Positions 36,502 to 45,799 of a stretch of DNA of 64,000 bases are shown piece by piece. Source of the stretch: Natrinema salsiterrestre. GTDB taxonomy: Archaea > Halobacteriota > Halobacteria > Halobacteriales > Natrialbaceae. A program made the translations under genes and the position numbers. The first letter of the stretch is position 1. Each line of letters starts with the position of its first letter. The notes under the pieces are model-generated. The model saw only the letters and a list, made by a program, of their open reading frames with translations. It had not been told where the DNA came from and searched no databases. Location of the stretch: the NCBI RefSeq assembly GCF_029502005.1, contig NZ_JAMQOT010000004.1:372001-436000 (forward strand). Direction: 5' to 3'.

Positions 36502-37104
36502 ATGGTTTCCGGTAACGTACCGACTGTGCTCGTCGCAGTCGACGATCCCGACGTGCGTGCCAGGTTCCAGTCGTGGCTCACTCGCGACTACCGTGTCGAG
36601 ACGGCGACGAACGGCGACGGCGTCCTTTCTGCGATCGAGGCGGTCGATGCCGTCCTGGTCGACCGCGAACTCCGGACGGCGGCCGGGACCCCCGTCGTCG
36701 ACGAGCTCGAGGGGCGACCGGCCGTCCGGACCACGTCGATCGTTCACGACAGTCACGAGAGTTCTCGGCACTGCGATATCGACGACGGTCTCGTCAGACC
36801 CGTCTCGAGAGCCGCCCTCTCCGAGACCGTCGACCGGCTGCTGCGTCGCGGTCGATACGACGAGCTCGTGGCCGAATGCGCGACGCTCGCGGCCGAATGC
36901 GGCGCGCTCGAGGCACGGACGGGCGGACGGTCCTCGCTCGAGTTCGACGGGAACTACGTGGCGGCACGGCACCGGCTCGAGGAGGTGTTTTCGGAGCTGG
37001 ACGACCTGCTGAGGAGCTTCGACGGCGAGGACTTTCGGGCCGTCTTCGAGACGTGTACGGTCGAAGCGGCGCGCGGACTTCAGCAGGCGGGCGAACGGTC
37101 CTGA
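36502..37104 (+). CDS. HalX-domain response regulator
   Basis: This 200-residue regulator has a receiver domain (about 8-118) followed by the helical HalX domain found in haloarchaeal regulators. The acid pair is in VAVDDPD and the phosphoacceptor Asp is in VLVDREL. The conserved Lys of receivers (usually in a TKP motif) is replaced by Arg in LVRPVS, and the first 20 residues after the receiver hinge are Arg-rich. There is no adjacent histidine kinase and no DNA-binding domain, so it is an orphan that probably acts by protein contact. Confidence 0.88.
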   Translation: MVSGNVPTVLVAVDDPDVRARFQSWLTRDYRVETATNGDGVLSAIEAVDAVLVDRELRTAAGTPVVDELEGRPAVRTTSIVHDSHESSRHCDIDDGLVRPVSRAALSETVDRLLRRGRYDELVAECATLAAECGALEARTGGRSSLEFDGNYVAARHRLEEVFSELDDLLRSFDGEDFRAVFETCTVEAARGLQQAGERS

Positions 37105-37214
37105 CCGGGGACGACACCGTTGCCTGCGCCGATTTCGGTACGGGCGGTCGCTACCGAACGCACGGTTCTCGAGACAACGTGCAGTATATACGTCCGTGGC
37201 CGTTAGGACGGCCA

Positions 37215-38264
37215 ATGAGTCAGGAGTCGGAGTACACCGAGGGGGACCTCCGGAACACCGGAATGAGTCTGAAGCACGATCGAGAGTGGGACTACGAACT
37301 CGAGGAGATCGTCGACGCGATCGAGGAGCGAGACGCGACGAAAGTCGGACTGCAGTTCCCCGAGGGACTGAAACGACGCGGGCCGGCCGTCGCCGACGAC
37401 CTCCGAGCGCTGGCCGACGACGACGTGACGTTCATGCTCTCGGGACAGCCGTGTTACGGCGCTTGCGACCTCGACACCTATCTGATGAAACGCACCGACG
37501 TGTTCGTTCACTTCGGCCACTCGCCGATGAAGGACACGGACAAGGTCATCTACGTGCCGCTGTTCTCCAACGTCGAGGTCACGCCGATCATGGAGGAGTC
37601 CCTCGAGACGCTTGAGCCGCCCGAGGAGACCGAGGGCGTCGGTCTCGTGACCACGGCCCAGCACATGAACCGCTACGACGAGATGAAGGCCTTCCTCGAG
37701 GAGCGGGGCTACGAGGTTCACAGTCGACGCGGCGACGACCGGCTCACTCACGAGGGGCAGGTGCTCGGGTGCAACTACGCGAGCGCGGACGTGCCCGCGG
37801 ATCAGGTGCTGTACGTCGGCGGCGGGAAGTTCCACCCGCTCGGGCTGGCGATGGAACACCCCGACAAGCACGTCGTCATCGCGGACCCGGTCAACAACGT
37901 CGTCACCGTCGCGGACACGGACAAGTTCATGAAACAGCGCTACGGTGCCATCCACCGCGCGATGGACGCCGAGAAGTGGGGCGTCATCTTCTGTACCAAG
38001 ATCGGCCAGGGCCGCTGGGAGATGGCCCAGGATATCATCGACGACAACGACAACGCCTACCTCATCACGATGGACGAAGTGACGCCGGATCGGCTCCGGA
38101 ACTTCGACATGGACGCGTTCGTCAACACCGGCTGTCCGCGGATCACGACCGACGACGGCCCGCAGTTCCACAAACCGATGCTCACGCCCGGCGAATACCG
38201 GATCGCCGTCGGCGACGAGCCCCTCGACAGCCTCTCGTTCGACACGTTCCACGGGACCTGGTAG
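37215..38264 (+). CDS. dph2: Diphthamide synthesis enzyme Dph2
   Basis: This 349-residue radical-SAM-like (non-canonical) enzyme has three cluster Cys blocks: GQPCYGACD near 80-84, VLGCNYAS and NTGCPRIT. They hold a 4Fe-4S cluster that generates the 3-amino-3-carboxypropyl radical for the first diphthamide step on the EF-2 His. Archaeal Dph2 acts as a homodimer. The start at 37215 (MSQESEYTEG) is chosen since the open frame upstream to 36573 is a shadow of the HalX gene. Confidence 0.95.
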   Translation: MSQESEYTEGDLRNTGMSLKHDREWDYELEEIVDAIEERDATKVGLQFPEGLKRRGPAVADDLRALADDDVTFMLSGQPCYGACDLDTYLMKRTDVFVHFGHSPMKDTDKVIYVPLFSNVEVTPIMEESLETLEPPEETEGVGLVTTAQHMNRYDEMKAFLEERGYEVHSRRGDDRLTHEGQVLGCNYASADVPADQVLYVGGGKFHPLGLAMEHPDKHVVIADPVNNVVTVADTDKFMKQRYGAIHRAMDAEKWGVIFCTKIGQGRWEMAQDIIDDNDNAYLITMDEVTPDRLRNFDMDAFVNTGCPRITTDDGPQFHKPMLTPGEYRIAVGDEPLDSLSFDTFHGTW

Positions 38265-38314
38265 CGCCGTCGCCGTCGGCGCGCCGGGTTGCCGATAGTA
38301 CCGTTTCTCGCTGC

Positions 38315-38340
38315 CGGGTATCACCGGACAGTGATACCCG
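38315..38340. terminator. Perfect 10-bp inverted repeat downstream of dph2
   Basis: CGGGTATCAC-CGGACA-GTGATACCCG forms a 10-bp stem with a 6-nt loop, starting 51 nt after the dph2 stop. A short T run (GTTTTTC) follows about 13 nt later. It may terminate the dph2 transcript or be an operator for the downstream regulator gene; the sequence alone does not decide. Confidence 0.5.
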
Positions 38341-38501
38341 CCACAGATTGCATGTTTTTCGAACAGGCAGAAATAATCTACTACATACAGGCAGGAATAT
38401 TCGTTTGCGGTTGAATATAGTGGTGTAGGGTAGTAATGAGGTGCTTATTCCAAAGCAGTTTGGAAGAGTCCTTTTGCACCTAAGCCACTGACCAGTAGTC
38501 G

Positions 38502-39701
38502 ATGAGTAACTCAGCTTCGAGCGGATCTACGACCGGTGTACGCGACGGTCTCTTCGACGCCCTCGCCGACGGCCGCCGACGGGCCGTCGTTCGTCTCGTC
38601 CACGAGCGATCGCTCGAGGGAATCGAGAAAGACGATCTCGCGTTCCAGCTTGCGGCGGTAATGGCGGACAAACGACTCGCTGCGGTCACCGACGACGACC
38701 ACCAGCGGGCGCGTATCGAGCTTCACCACACGCTGCTGCCCCGCCTGACCGACGCCGGCCTCCTCGAGGAAGTCGACGGCGCGGTCCGAACGACCGAGCA
38801 CGGGGCGTTCGACGCGGCCGGTCTCGAGGCAGCCATTTCGGCCGGGCACGGCGACGATGCAGCCGAGCTCGACGCCGTCTTCGAAGCGCTGGCCGACGAG
38901 CGTCGCCGAACGGTCCTCGGCGTTCTCAGCGACCAGTACCATCCGATCGCGACCGAAACGCTCGCTCGTGACGTCGCGGCCCGCGAGGCCGACGCGACCG
39001 AGCGCGAGGTCTCCCAGGAGCGCGTGGACGAGGTGCTGACGTCGCTCGTTCACGTCCACCTCCCGCTGTTGAGCGACGCGGCCCTCATCGGCTACGACGC
39101 TGACGCCGGCCGGGTTTCCTACGACGGTCATCCCGCCGTTCGCACCGAATGGGTTCGGCCCACTTCCGACGTCGCGACGATCGACGACACCGCCGCAACC
39201 GTCACCGAAGGGACCGACGTCCGCACGCTCGAGGGGCGAGAGTCCATCGTCGCGACCGGTCAGTCCCTCTGTGAGCGGGCCGACGACGAGCTCTTCCTCA
39301 TGTTCACGACGACGGGGCTGCTCGAGGAAGGCTGTTTCCGACGGATCGAGGACGCGGTGGATCGCGGCGTCGACGTCTATCTCGGCTCGCGGGATCAGCG
39401 CGTGCGCGATCTCGTCCGGGAGCGGGTGCCCGAAGTCGTCCTCTGGGAGCCCCAGACGGACTGGCTCGACCTGCGGCCCGAGGGCAAGTCAGTCGGTCGA
39501 TTGGTGTTTGCCGACCGCGAAGCCGTGATGCTCGGCACGTTCGCACAGCCGACGCGGGACGACACCGAGATCGTCGAAACGGCGATTCTGGGCGACGGGC
39601 CGCGTAACGGACTCGTCGTCCTCATGCGTCAGATGCTCGACGCCCGGATCGACGGACTCAATGTGCGAAACGACGAGCACGTCCTCCAGTTCTCGCTGTA
39701 G
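38502..39701 (+). CDS. Regulator with two DUF7344 winged helices and a TrmB/PLD-like effector domain
   Basis: This 399-residue protein has a first DUF7344-type winged helix (about 13-105, with LFDALADGRRRAVV and LHHTLLPRLTDAGLL) and a second one (about 122-212, with VFEALADERRRTVL and VHVHLPLLSDAALI). From about 235 on there is a domain like the TrmB C-terminal effector or PLD-fold region, with a helix-strand pattern around DAVDRGVDVYLGSRDQ. It lacks an HKD motif, so no phospholipase activity is expected. It probably represses or activates genes through two DNA-binding modules. The single-module version of the same domain occurs at 58925. Confidence 0.85.
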   Translation: MSNSASSGSTTGVRDGLFDALADGRRRAVVRLVHERSLEGIEKDDLAFQLAAVMADKRLAAVTDDDHQRARIELHHTLLPRLTDAGLLEEVDGAVRTTEHGAFDAAGLEAAISAGHGDDAAELDAVFEALADERRRTVLGVLSDQYHPIATETLARDVAAREADATEREVSQERVDEVLTSLVHVHLPLLSDAALIGYDADAGRVSYDGHPAVRTEWVRPTSDVATIDDTAATVTEGTDVRTLEGRESIVATGQSLCERADDELFLMFTTTGLLEEGCFRRIEDAVDRGVDVYLGSRDQRVRDLVRERVPEVVLWEPQTDWLDLRPEGKSVGRLVFADREAVMLGTFAQPTRDDTEIVETAILGDGPRNGLVVLMRQMLDARIDGLNVRNDEHVLQFSL

Positions 39702-39857
39702 CCCGTGATCGCCCGTCCGCTCACTACCATCGCTTTTCTCCCGGTCTGATCGCGGCTCGTCGTACCCGTTATCACCGTCGCATACTGCACACCGGTCGTT
39801 ACCGTCGTCGAGTGCGAGATGACAATATTTACCCAGTCGGTCACCGCACTCTGCGGT

Positions 39858-40691
39858 ATGATTCAAAGCGACTGGGGAGACTGGCTCGTTCGCGAGGTCG
39901 AGGACGCGAATCCGGACGGCGTCGCGGTCTGGTATCTCGGCTGTAACGGTTTCGTCGTCAAAGGGACCGAGGGAACGACGATCTACATCGACCCGTATCT
40001 CGGGCTGGGCGATCCACCGCGGACGGTCCGGATGATTCCCGTCCCGTTCGATCCGACCGACGTCGAGGATGCCGACGCCGTCCTCGCGACGCACGAACAC
40101 ACGGACCACGTCCACGGGCCGAGCCAGGCACCGATCCTCGCGAACACGGGCGCGGCATTCTACGCACCCGACGACAGCCTCGCAGTCGCCCGCGACGACG
40201 AGGACTGGACCGACGAGTGGGCCGTCACGGACGACCAGCTGTCCGAGGTCAGCGAAGGCGACACGTTCGAGATCGGCGAGTTCACGATTCACGTCGAGGA
40301 AGCGAACGATCCCGACGCGACCCACCCGGTGAGTTACGTGTTCGAACACGACGCGGGGACCTTCTTTCACGGCGGGGACACGAAGCCGAGCGGCGAGTTC
40401 GAGCGGATCGGCGACGAGTACGACATCGACCTCGCGGCGCTCGCCTTCGGGACCGTCGGTCGGATTCCCGACAAGCAGACCCGCGAACCGAAGCGAACCC
40501 GCTGGTACAACGACGAGAATCAGATCGTCGAGTGCGCCGCCGCCCTTCAGTGCGATCGACTCCTCCCGAGTCACTGGGACATGTGGAAGGGGCTCACTGC
40601 CGATCCGACGGCGCTTCACCACCACGCGAAGGGATTCGATCATCCGCAGCGACTCGAGGTCGTCGAGATCGGTGACCGCGTCGAGCTGTAA
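39858..40691 (+). CDS. Metallo-beta-lactamase-fold hydrolase (UlaG-like)
   Basis: This 277-residue cytoplasmic MBL-fold enzyme has the metal motif THEHTDHVHG (His79, His81, Asp83, His84), a further His in FFHGGDTKP, and His in LPSHWDMWKG. The YLGCNGFVVKG start and IYIDPYL motif resemble the UlaG/L-ascorbate-6-phosphate lactonase group, but many haloarchaeal members have unknown substrates. The start at 39858 is chosen because the family begins close to YLG. No sugar genes are adjacent. Confidence 0.88.
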   Translation: MIQSDWGDWLVREVEDANPDGVAVWYLGCNGFVVKGTEGTTIYIDPYLGLGDPPRTVRMIPVPFDPTDVEDADAVLATHEHTDHVHGPSQAPILANTGAAFYAPDDSLAVARDDEDWTDEWAVTDDQLSEVSEGDTFEIGEFTIHVEEANDPDATHPVSYVFEHDAGTFFHGGDTKPSGEFERIGDEYDIDLAALAFGTVGRIPDKQTREPKRTRWYNDENQIVECAAALQCDRLLPSHWDMWKGLTADPTALHHHAKGFDHPQRLEVVEIGDRVEL

Positions 40692-40760
40692 AAATATTCC
40701 AGTTCGGACATGAGTCCGTCCGTACAATTTATGGTAATGGTATGGTAACGTTCGGTTCAT

Positions 40761-42458
40761 ATGAGTAGCACCGCCGACACGGACGACGTGATCGAGGTCA
40801 GTACCGACGGACTCTCCGTCCGAAAGACGTTCGCGGCGGACGAGTTTCCCGTCCCGGCGATCCGATTCGAGATCGAGTCGGACCGGTCCGACCCCGTCAC
40901 CTTCCAGCTCTCCGAGGATATTCCCGAATCGTTCCCGATGGACAAAGTCGGGTTCCACCCGGACTTTCACAGCGACGACTGGACGGCGTTTCAGGACCAC
41001 CACGTCGAGTTCACCGCGACGCTCGAGCCCGGCGAACGCCTCGAGACGGTCTACGGTATCCAGATCGACGACGAGAGTCGAGCCGCCGAGTTCCTCGTCG
41101 AGCCGACGATCGTCGAACGCGACGGCACCGACGACGATTCGGACGCCGACGAAGTCGACGACGAAGTCATCGGAAACATCGTCTCGGACGATCAGAACCA
41201 GGCCGTCAAAGACATGATCTCCGGCGAATCGGACTCCGTTCCGGGGCTCGAGACCGACGAGTCCGAGGAGGCGTCGGCCGACTCCGGCGCGGAAGACGAC
41301 GCTGCCGGAACCGAGGACGACGCCAGCGGGCTCGATCTCGATCTCGGTGACGTCGACCCCGAACCCGAGACCGTCGATGCCGGCGCGGACGACGCCGAGG
41401 AGGACGACACGCCCGATATCGACCTCGGGTTCGAGGAAGAGGAGATCCCGGAGCCGGACACCGACTCTCCCGACGGGGACGACGAGGACGACGAGCCGAC
41501 CGTCGAACTCGATCTCGGAACCGACACGGACGAGACCGAATCGGCCGAGGCCGGCGACGCGTCCGTCGGCGACGAGCCGACCGACACGGACACCGAGATC
41601 GATCTCGATCTCGAGGAGTCGGCGGCGTCCGTCGAGGAAGACGACGAAGCGATCGAGGAGTCCGACGCCGTCGAGGCGGCAGGTCCGGACGACGAGTCGG
41701 AACCTGCCTCCGACGAAACCGAAGCCGAGCCGCAACTCGACGCCGAGTCCGAGCTCGAACCGGAGCCGGACGAGACGACCGACACCGACGAACCGGACAC
41801 CGGAGACGACGAACCCGGAACGACCGGCGTCGAAGCTGCCGCCGCGGCGGCCACGGCCGACAACGCCGACGGATCGACCGCATCTGCCGAGACGGGACCG
41901 AATACCGGCCCCGAGTTCGGCGGGTCGATCGCGACCCGTCTCGCGACCGAGATTCGCGACGGAGAGGTAGACAACGACGATCTCGACGCCATCCAGTCCG
42001 CACTCGACCTTGAGCCGTCGGGCCCCGACATCGCGAAGGTCGAGCACCTCCAGAACCGCGTCGAGGAGGTCGCCGCTTACACCGGCGCGCTCGAGACGTT
42101 CCTCGAGGAGAACGGAACCGGCGCACAGCTCATCGAGGACTTGCAAGCCGACATCGAGGAACTCGAGGAGGACGTCACCGATCTCACCGACTGGAACGGC
42201 GATCTCGAGACCGACCTGAACGAGATCGACGACGACGTCGACGAACTCGAGGGAGCGGTCGACGAACTGGCGGGAGACATCGATTCGGTCGACGACGACG
42301 TCACGACGGTGTCCGAGGACCTCGAATCGGTCGAAGACGACCTGGAAACCGTCGAAGGAGACCTCGAGACGGTCGAGGACGAACTCGAAGACGTGCAGGA
42401 AGACGTGACCGACATTCAGGAGTGGCGCGACCAGCTCGGATCGATGTTCTCGGAATAA
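40761..42458 (+). CDS. Large acidic coiled-coil protein
   Basis: This 565-residue soluble protein has three parts. Residues 1-125 form a beta-sandwich-like domain (VRKTFAADEFPVPAIRF, then a second strand set with FTATLEPGERLETVYGI). Residues 130-375 are low-complexity Asp/Glu/Ser/Thr, intrinsically disordered. Residues 385-560 are coiled coil with long VEDDLETVEGDLETVEDEL-type heptads. It has no membrane segment. A TATA box (ATTTATGG, 40727-40734) lies 30 nt upstream, so it is leaderless. Such a layout suits a structural or scaffolding protein, but no function is known. Confidence 0.85.
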   Translation: MSSTADTDDVIEVSTDGLSVRKTFAADEFPVPAIRFEIESDRSDPVTFQLSEDIPESFPMDKVGFHPDFHSDDWTAFQDHHVEFTATLEPGERLETVYGIQIDDESRAAEFLVEPTIVERDGTDDDSDADEVDDEVIGNIVSDDQNQAVKDMISGESDSVPGLETDESEEASADSGAEDDAAGTEDDASGLDLDLGDVDPEPETVDAGADDAEEDDTPDIDLGFEEEEIPEPDTDSPDGDDEDDEPTVELDLGTDTDETESAEAGDASVGDEPTDTDTEIDLDLEESAASVEEDDEAIEESDAVEAAGPDDESEPASDETEAEPQLDAESELEPEPDETTDTDEPDTGDDEPGTTGVEAAAAAATADNADGSTASAETGPNTGPEFGGSIATRLATEIRDGEVDNDDLDAIQSALDLEPSGPDIAKVEHLQNRVEEVAAYTGALETFLEENGTGAQLIEDLQADIEELEEDVTDLTDWNGDLETDLNEIDDDVDELEGAVDELAGDIDSVDDDVTTVSEDLESVEDDLETVEGDLETVEDELEDVQEDVTDIQEWRDQLGSMFSE

Positions 42459-42539
42459 GTCGGTTCACCGGACCGACCGTGATCGACGTAGAGTCCCGAA
42501 ACGCAACTCGTTTATCCGTCGCCGGTAGAGGATCGGTCG

Positions 42540-43466
42540 ATGGGTGAGACGATACCGATCGCCGTTCCACGAAAGGGGCGACCGCTCGAGTCGGTGCTCG
42601 AGCGGATCGCGGAGCGCCTCGACGTTCCCGAACTCGCGGACGACATTACCTCGACGCTCCGCCACGAAAAGGCACTCACGAAGGGAACGCTCGATCCCGA
42701 CGGGGAGGACGTCTACCATCGTCTCGCCGACTACAGCACCGTCGCCGATCCGACCGAACCCGAGTACACGCTCCTGCGGGACGACCGCGCCGGGAAACCG
42801 AGACGGATCGTCTTCGACAGCGTCACGATCCCGATCGGGGGCATCGACGGTGCCCCAGAGGGCGCGGCGATTCAGCTCGTGGGCCGCGAGGAACCGTTCC
42901 GCGCCCTTCGGACGCACGAATTCGGACTCGGGTTCGACAGCGCCGATCTGGTTCTCGAAGAGGTCGTCGAACTCCGACCGGAGCCGCTCGACCGAATCGC
43001 CGACGTCAACGCTCGGATCAACCCCGCCGATACCGACGTCCAGGTCGTCACGGGGCTCGGCGATACGGTCTACCACACACTGTTGGCTACGCCCGATGTC
43101 GCACCGTCCCCGGGATCGCTCGATCGCGACTTCCTCGAGACCTACGAGGGGCCGCTCTGTATCGAACCGCGATACGAACGGCTCGTCCAGGCGGTGCTCG
43201 GGACGCGGGCGCTCGAGGGGATCGAGTTTCGGTACCCCGACGACGGTCGCGAGGAGGAGGCAGCGATCGCCGACGCCGGGTTGGGGGTCTACCTGACCGT
43301 CACCGGGTCCACGGCCCGCGATCACGGTCTTCTCCTCGGTGAGCAGCTGTTCCCCAGCGAGACCGTGTTGCTCGAGAACACGGCGGAGACGACCGAAACG
43401 GTCGAGTTCGTTCGCTCGTTGTTGAACGGGGGCGACCTCGAGACGGAACTCGCGGTCGGCCACTAG
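42540..43466 (+). CDS. Conserved protein with HisG-like fold features
   Basis: The 308-residue protein begins MGETIPIAVPRKGRPLESVL, which resembles the N-terminal strand and turn of ATP phosphoribosyltransferase (IAVPxKGRL). Later segments (VQVVTGLGDTVYHTLL, GLGVYLTVTGSTARDHG) could be the second lobe of a periplasmic-binding-type fold. The PRPP-binding motif of HisG is not clear, and the haloarchaeal HisG is a different, better conserved protein. It lies 81 nt after the coiled-coil gene and ends before a terminator. Real function unknown. Confidence 0.7.
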   Translation: MGETIPIAVPRKGRPLESVLERIAERLDVPELADDITSTLRHEKALTKGTLDPDGEDVYHRLADYSTVADPTEPEYTLLRDDRAGKPRRIVFDSVTIPIGGIDGAPEGAAIQLVGREEPFRALRTHEFGLGFDSADLVLEEVVELRPEPLDRIADVNARINPADTDVQVVTGLGDTVYHTLLATPDVAPSPGSLDRDFLETYEGPLCIEPRYERLVQAVLGTRALEGIEFRYPDDGREEEAAIADAGLGVYLTVTGSTARDHGLLLGEQLFPSETVLLENTAETTETVEFVRSLLNGGDLETELAVGH

Positions 43467-43491
43467 GACTACCCGATCTCGAAATCGGTCG

Positions 43492-43517
43492 GTTCGGTAC
43501 TTCGATCCGTACCGAAC
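43492..43517. terminator. Hairpin and T-run after the HisG-like gene
   Basis: GTTCGGTAC-TTCGATCC-GTACCGAAC forms a perfect 9-bp stem with an 8-nt loop, 25 nt after the stop at 43466. A T-tract (CTTTTTCTC) follows at 43531-43539. This is a plausible transcription end, though archaeal polymerase mostly needs the T-run. Confidence 0.6.
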
Positions 43518-43629
43518 GGTGACGAACCGGCTTTTTCTCGTGTCGCACCCTCCGATCCACCGACTCCAGGACATCGAGTGGGGACACCGTCGATCGGTTG
43601 TCCGGAATCTGGACAGGAGAATCATATTA

Positions 43630-43638
43630 TTTTTATAC
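43630..43638 (+). promoter_or_regulatory. TATA box of the polytopic membrane protein
   Basis: TTTTTATAC lies in a very AT-rich stretch and is centred 27 nt before the ATG at 43661, again predicting a leaderless transcript. Confidence 0.6.
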
Positions 43639-43660
43639 TTTTAGTAGATGAAATAACATA

Positions 43661-45142
43661 ATGAGATACGGTGGGGAAACTCGAGTGGAACGATACTTCG
43701 GACGAGAGTGGAGAACGCGTCCGGAGATTTCAGTCTACAAGGGCATGGCCCTGTTTGGAACGGTTCTGGCAGTGCTGCCGGGAACGGTGACAGCCCACGG
43801 TTCGGGAGCCAGATACGAACTGGGGATTCCGCAGTCGCTGTTCCTTCTCGCGGGCGGTGCCGCCGTGGTCATCTCGTTCGTCGCTGTGAGCGTTCTGTCC
43901 GGAGGCAGTGACGAGGCCTTTTCGTATCGCTCCCGGCGTCTGTCGACGACGCCGCTTCGGGTGTTCCAGTCGTCTTCGGTGGTCGGGGCCGCTCGGTTCG
44001 TCGCCGTCGGCCTGCTCGTCGTGAGCGTCCTCGCCGGATTTTTCGGCCCCCAGTCCTCGGACGCGAACCTGCTGACGAATCTCGTCTGGGTCGGGTGGTG
44101 GATCGGCTACACGTTTTCGGTCGTCCTTGTCGGGAACACGTGGCCAACGATCAATCCGTGGAAGACGTGTTACGAGCGGGCAACGAGCCCCTTCGGTCGC
44201 GAGCTTTCGTTGGAACGCTCCTACGAGTGGGGTCATCGACCGGCCGTGGCGTCGTTTCTCGGGTTCGCCTGGCTCGAGGTGATCGCTCCGTTCTCGGCGT
44301 CGCCCCGATGGATGGCCGGGATCGTTCTCGCGTATTCGGTGTACCTCTGGGCCGGGATGTTCGTGTTCGGAACGGAGACCTGGCTGCGGAACGCCGATCC
44401 GTTCACGCTGCTGTTCGACTATCTGGGGCGGTTCGCGCCGCTGTCGTTCGGGCCGGACGCCGAGGTCCGGATGTACGGGGTCGCGCTGGTCGACGGTGAC
44501 GAGGGATTGTGGAAGCCGGGCGCGCTCGCGTTCTTCGTCGCGATCTTGTACACGGTCACGTTCGACGGCTTCCTCGGGACGCCCGACTGGGCGGTGATCG
44601 CTAACGGGGTCCCGGCGCTCCCGATCCCGTATCTCACGTCGACGCTCCTGATGCTCGTTGGCTTCGTGCTGTTCGTCGAGGTCTTCGGTACCGTCGCCTG
44701 GTTAATGAAGCGGTTCGTGGGTGACGTTACACCCGACGAGGGATACCTCGCTCGTCGGTTCGCCCTCTCGCTGTTGCCGATCGCGATCGCGTATCAGCTC
44801 TCGCATTTCTTCCCGCACCTCCTGCTCCGGGCACAGTACCTCGTATTGGCCCTGCTGGACCCCTTGGGACTCGGGTGGAATCCGCTCGGCCTCGCCGAGT
44901 TCGAGCCGGTCCACGAAATACCGCTTCTCCCCGTGCAGGCCGTCTGGCTTACGCAGACCACACTCGTCGTCGCCGGCCACGTCGTCGCCGTCTGGGTCGC
45001 CCACCACGTCGCGATGGACGTCTTCGAGGAGCGCCGGAGCGCGATACGGAGTCAGCTGCCGATGACGGCCGTCATGGTCTTCTACACGATCGTCGGACTG
45101 CTGATCCTCACGCGGGCGGCCGTCGATCCGCCGCTTCCCTGA
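43661..45142 (+). CDS. Polytopic membrane protein, FedB-like family
   Basis: This 493-residue protein has 11-12 hydrophobic helices. Near the N-terminus the sequence TAHGSGARYELGIPQSLF and the following helix match the pattern seen in actinobacterial proteins annotated as fenitrothion hydrolase (FedB). Other conserved polar features are NTWPTINPWKTCYE and a His pair in HFFPHLLL. These membrane His residues may bind metal. The hydrolase label comes from one pesticide study and need not apply here. The sequence is transcribed from its own leaderless promoter, and nothing functional is adjacent. Confidence 0.75.
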   Translation: MRYGGETRVERYFGREWRTRPEISVYKGMALFGTVLAVLPGTVTAHGSGARYELGIPQSLFLLAGGAAVVISFVAVSVLSGGSDEAFSYRSRRLSTTPLRVFQSSSVVGAARFVAVGLLVVSVLAGFFGPQSSDANLLTNLVWVGWWIGYTFSVVLVGNTWPTINPWKTCYERATSPFGRELSLERSYEWGHRPAVASFLGFAWLEVIAPFSASPRWMAGIVLAYSVYLWAGMFVFGTETWLRNADPFTLLFDYLGRFAPLSFGPDAEVRMYGVALVDGDEGLWKPGALAFFVAILYTVTFDGFLGTPDWAVIANGVPALPIPYLTSTLLMLVGFVLFVEVFGTVAWLMKRFVGDVTPDEGYLARRFALSLLPIAIAYQLSHFFPHLLLRAQYLVLALLDPLGLGWNPLGLAEFEPVHEIPLLPVQAVWLTQTTLVVAGHVVAVWVAHHVAMDVFEERRSAIRSQLPMTAVMVFYTIVGLLILTRAAVDPPLP

Positions 45143-45767
45143 CGGACGTGCTCGGGAACCGATCGACCCCGCGGCCCCGTATCCGTGACTCGTCAGTGGT
45201 GTCCTCGGGACCGTTCGATCTTCGGGGGGCCGCCCCAGCACGGAACAGCCACCGTTCTTTCCGCGGGAAACCGACTGGCCACACGACGGCAAGTCGAATT
45301 ACGACCGTCCCTCGAGGTGGTCTCCGACGAGCGAGGAAACCGCCCGTCTCGACACGGTTCTGTCGTTCGGCTCCCCCTGCGAACGTCGAGTACACGGCTC
45401 GCAGTCGTTCTCAAACGGCTCTCGCTCGGGTATCCACCGACTGCTGGTGGCCCCATTTGGTCAGTCGTAGCGTCGCTCTTCACTTCCGCCCCTTCTGAAC
45501 GCTGGAAGTGTGGTGATCGGTCGTATGGGACGTCCACGATTCCCGTCCGGCTTCCGAGCGGAACCCCCTCTCCGTCAGAAGATAAATCACGTAATTTGCA
45601 CCGTCTTTCAGACTGTTTCAATGCGTTTCACCCGTTTCAGAACCAACAGTCATCGACTCGAGCGGCCGGTTTCGGCCGTTTCAGTGGACTGTGTTAACAG
45701 GCATGGAGAGGTTTCTACCCGGTATGACTTCTTCTTTCTCCTCTTCTTCCCGTTACTACAACCAGTG
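45143..45767. other. Long intergenic region without a recognised gene
   Basis: About 620 nt with no frame that shows family signal on either strand. Base composition drifts from GC-rich to AT-rich toward the right. Several GTTTCA motifs near 45605-45680 are irregularly spaced and not a CRISPR array. It may hold regulatory sequence or decayed coding DNA. Confidence 0.5.
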
Positions 45768-45799
45768 TTTAACTGTGAATGATTTGACGAGAGTATCGC

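Noticed and set aside
39489..42146. 885-codon minus-strand open frame
   Set aside because: It is antisense to the DUF7344, MBL and coiled-coil genes, all with clear family or promoter evidence; long antisense frames are a product of high GC.
45600..45685. Several GTTTCA motifs resembling CRISPR repeat ends
   Set aside because: Spacing is irregular and the surrounding bases differ; there is no repeat-spacer structure and no cas gene.
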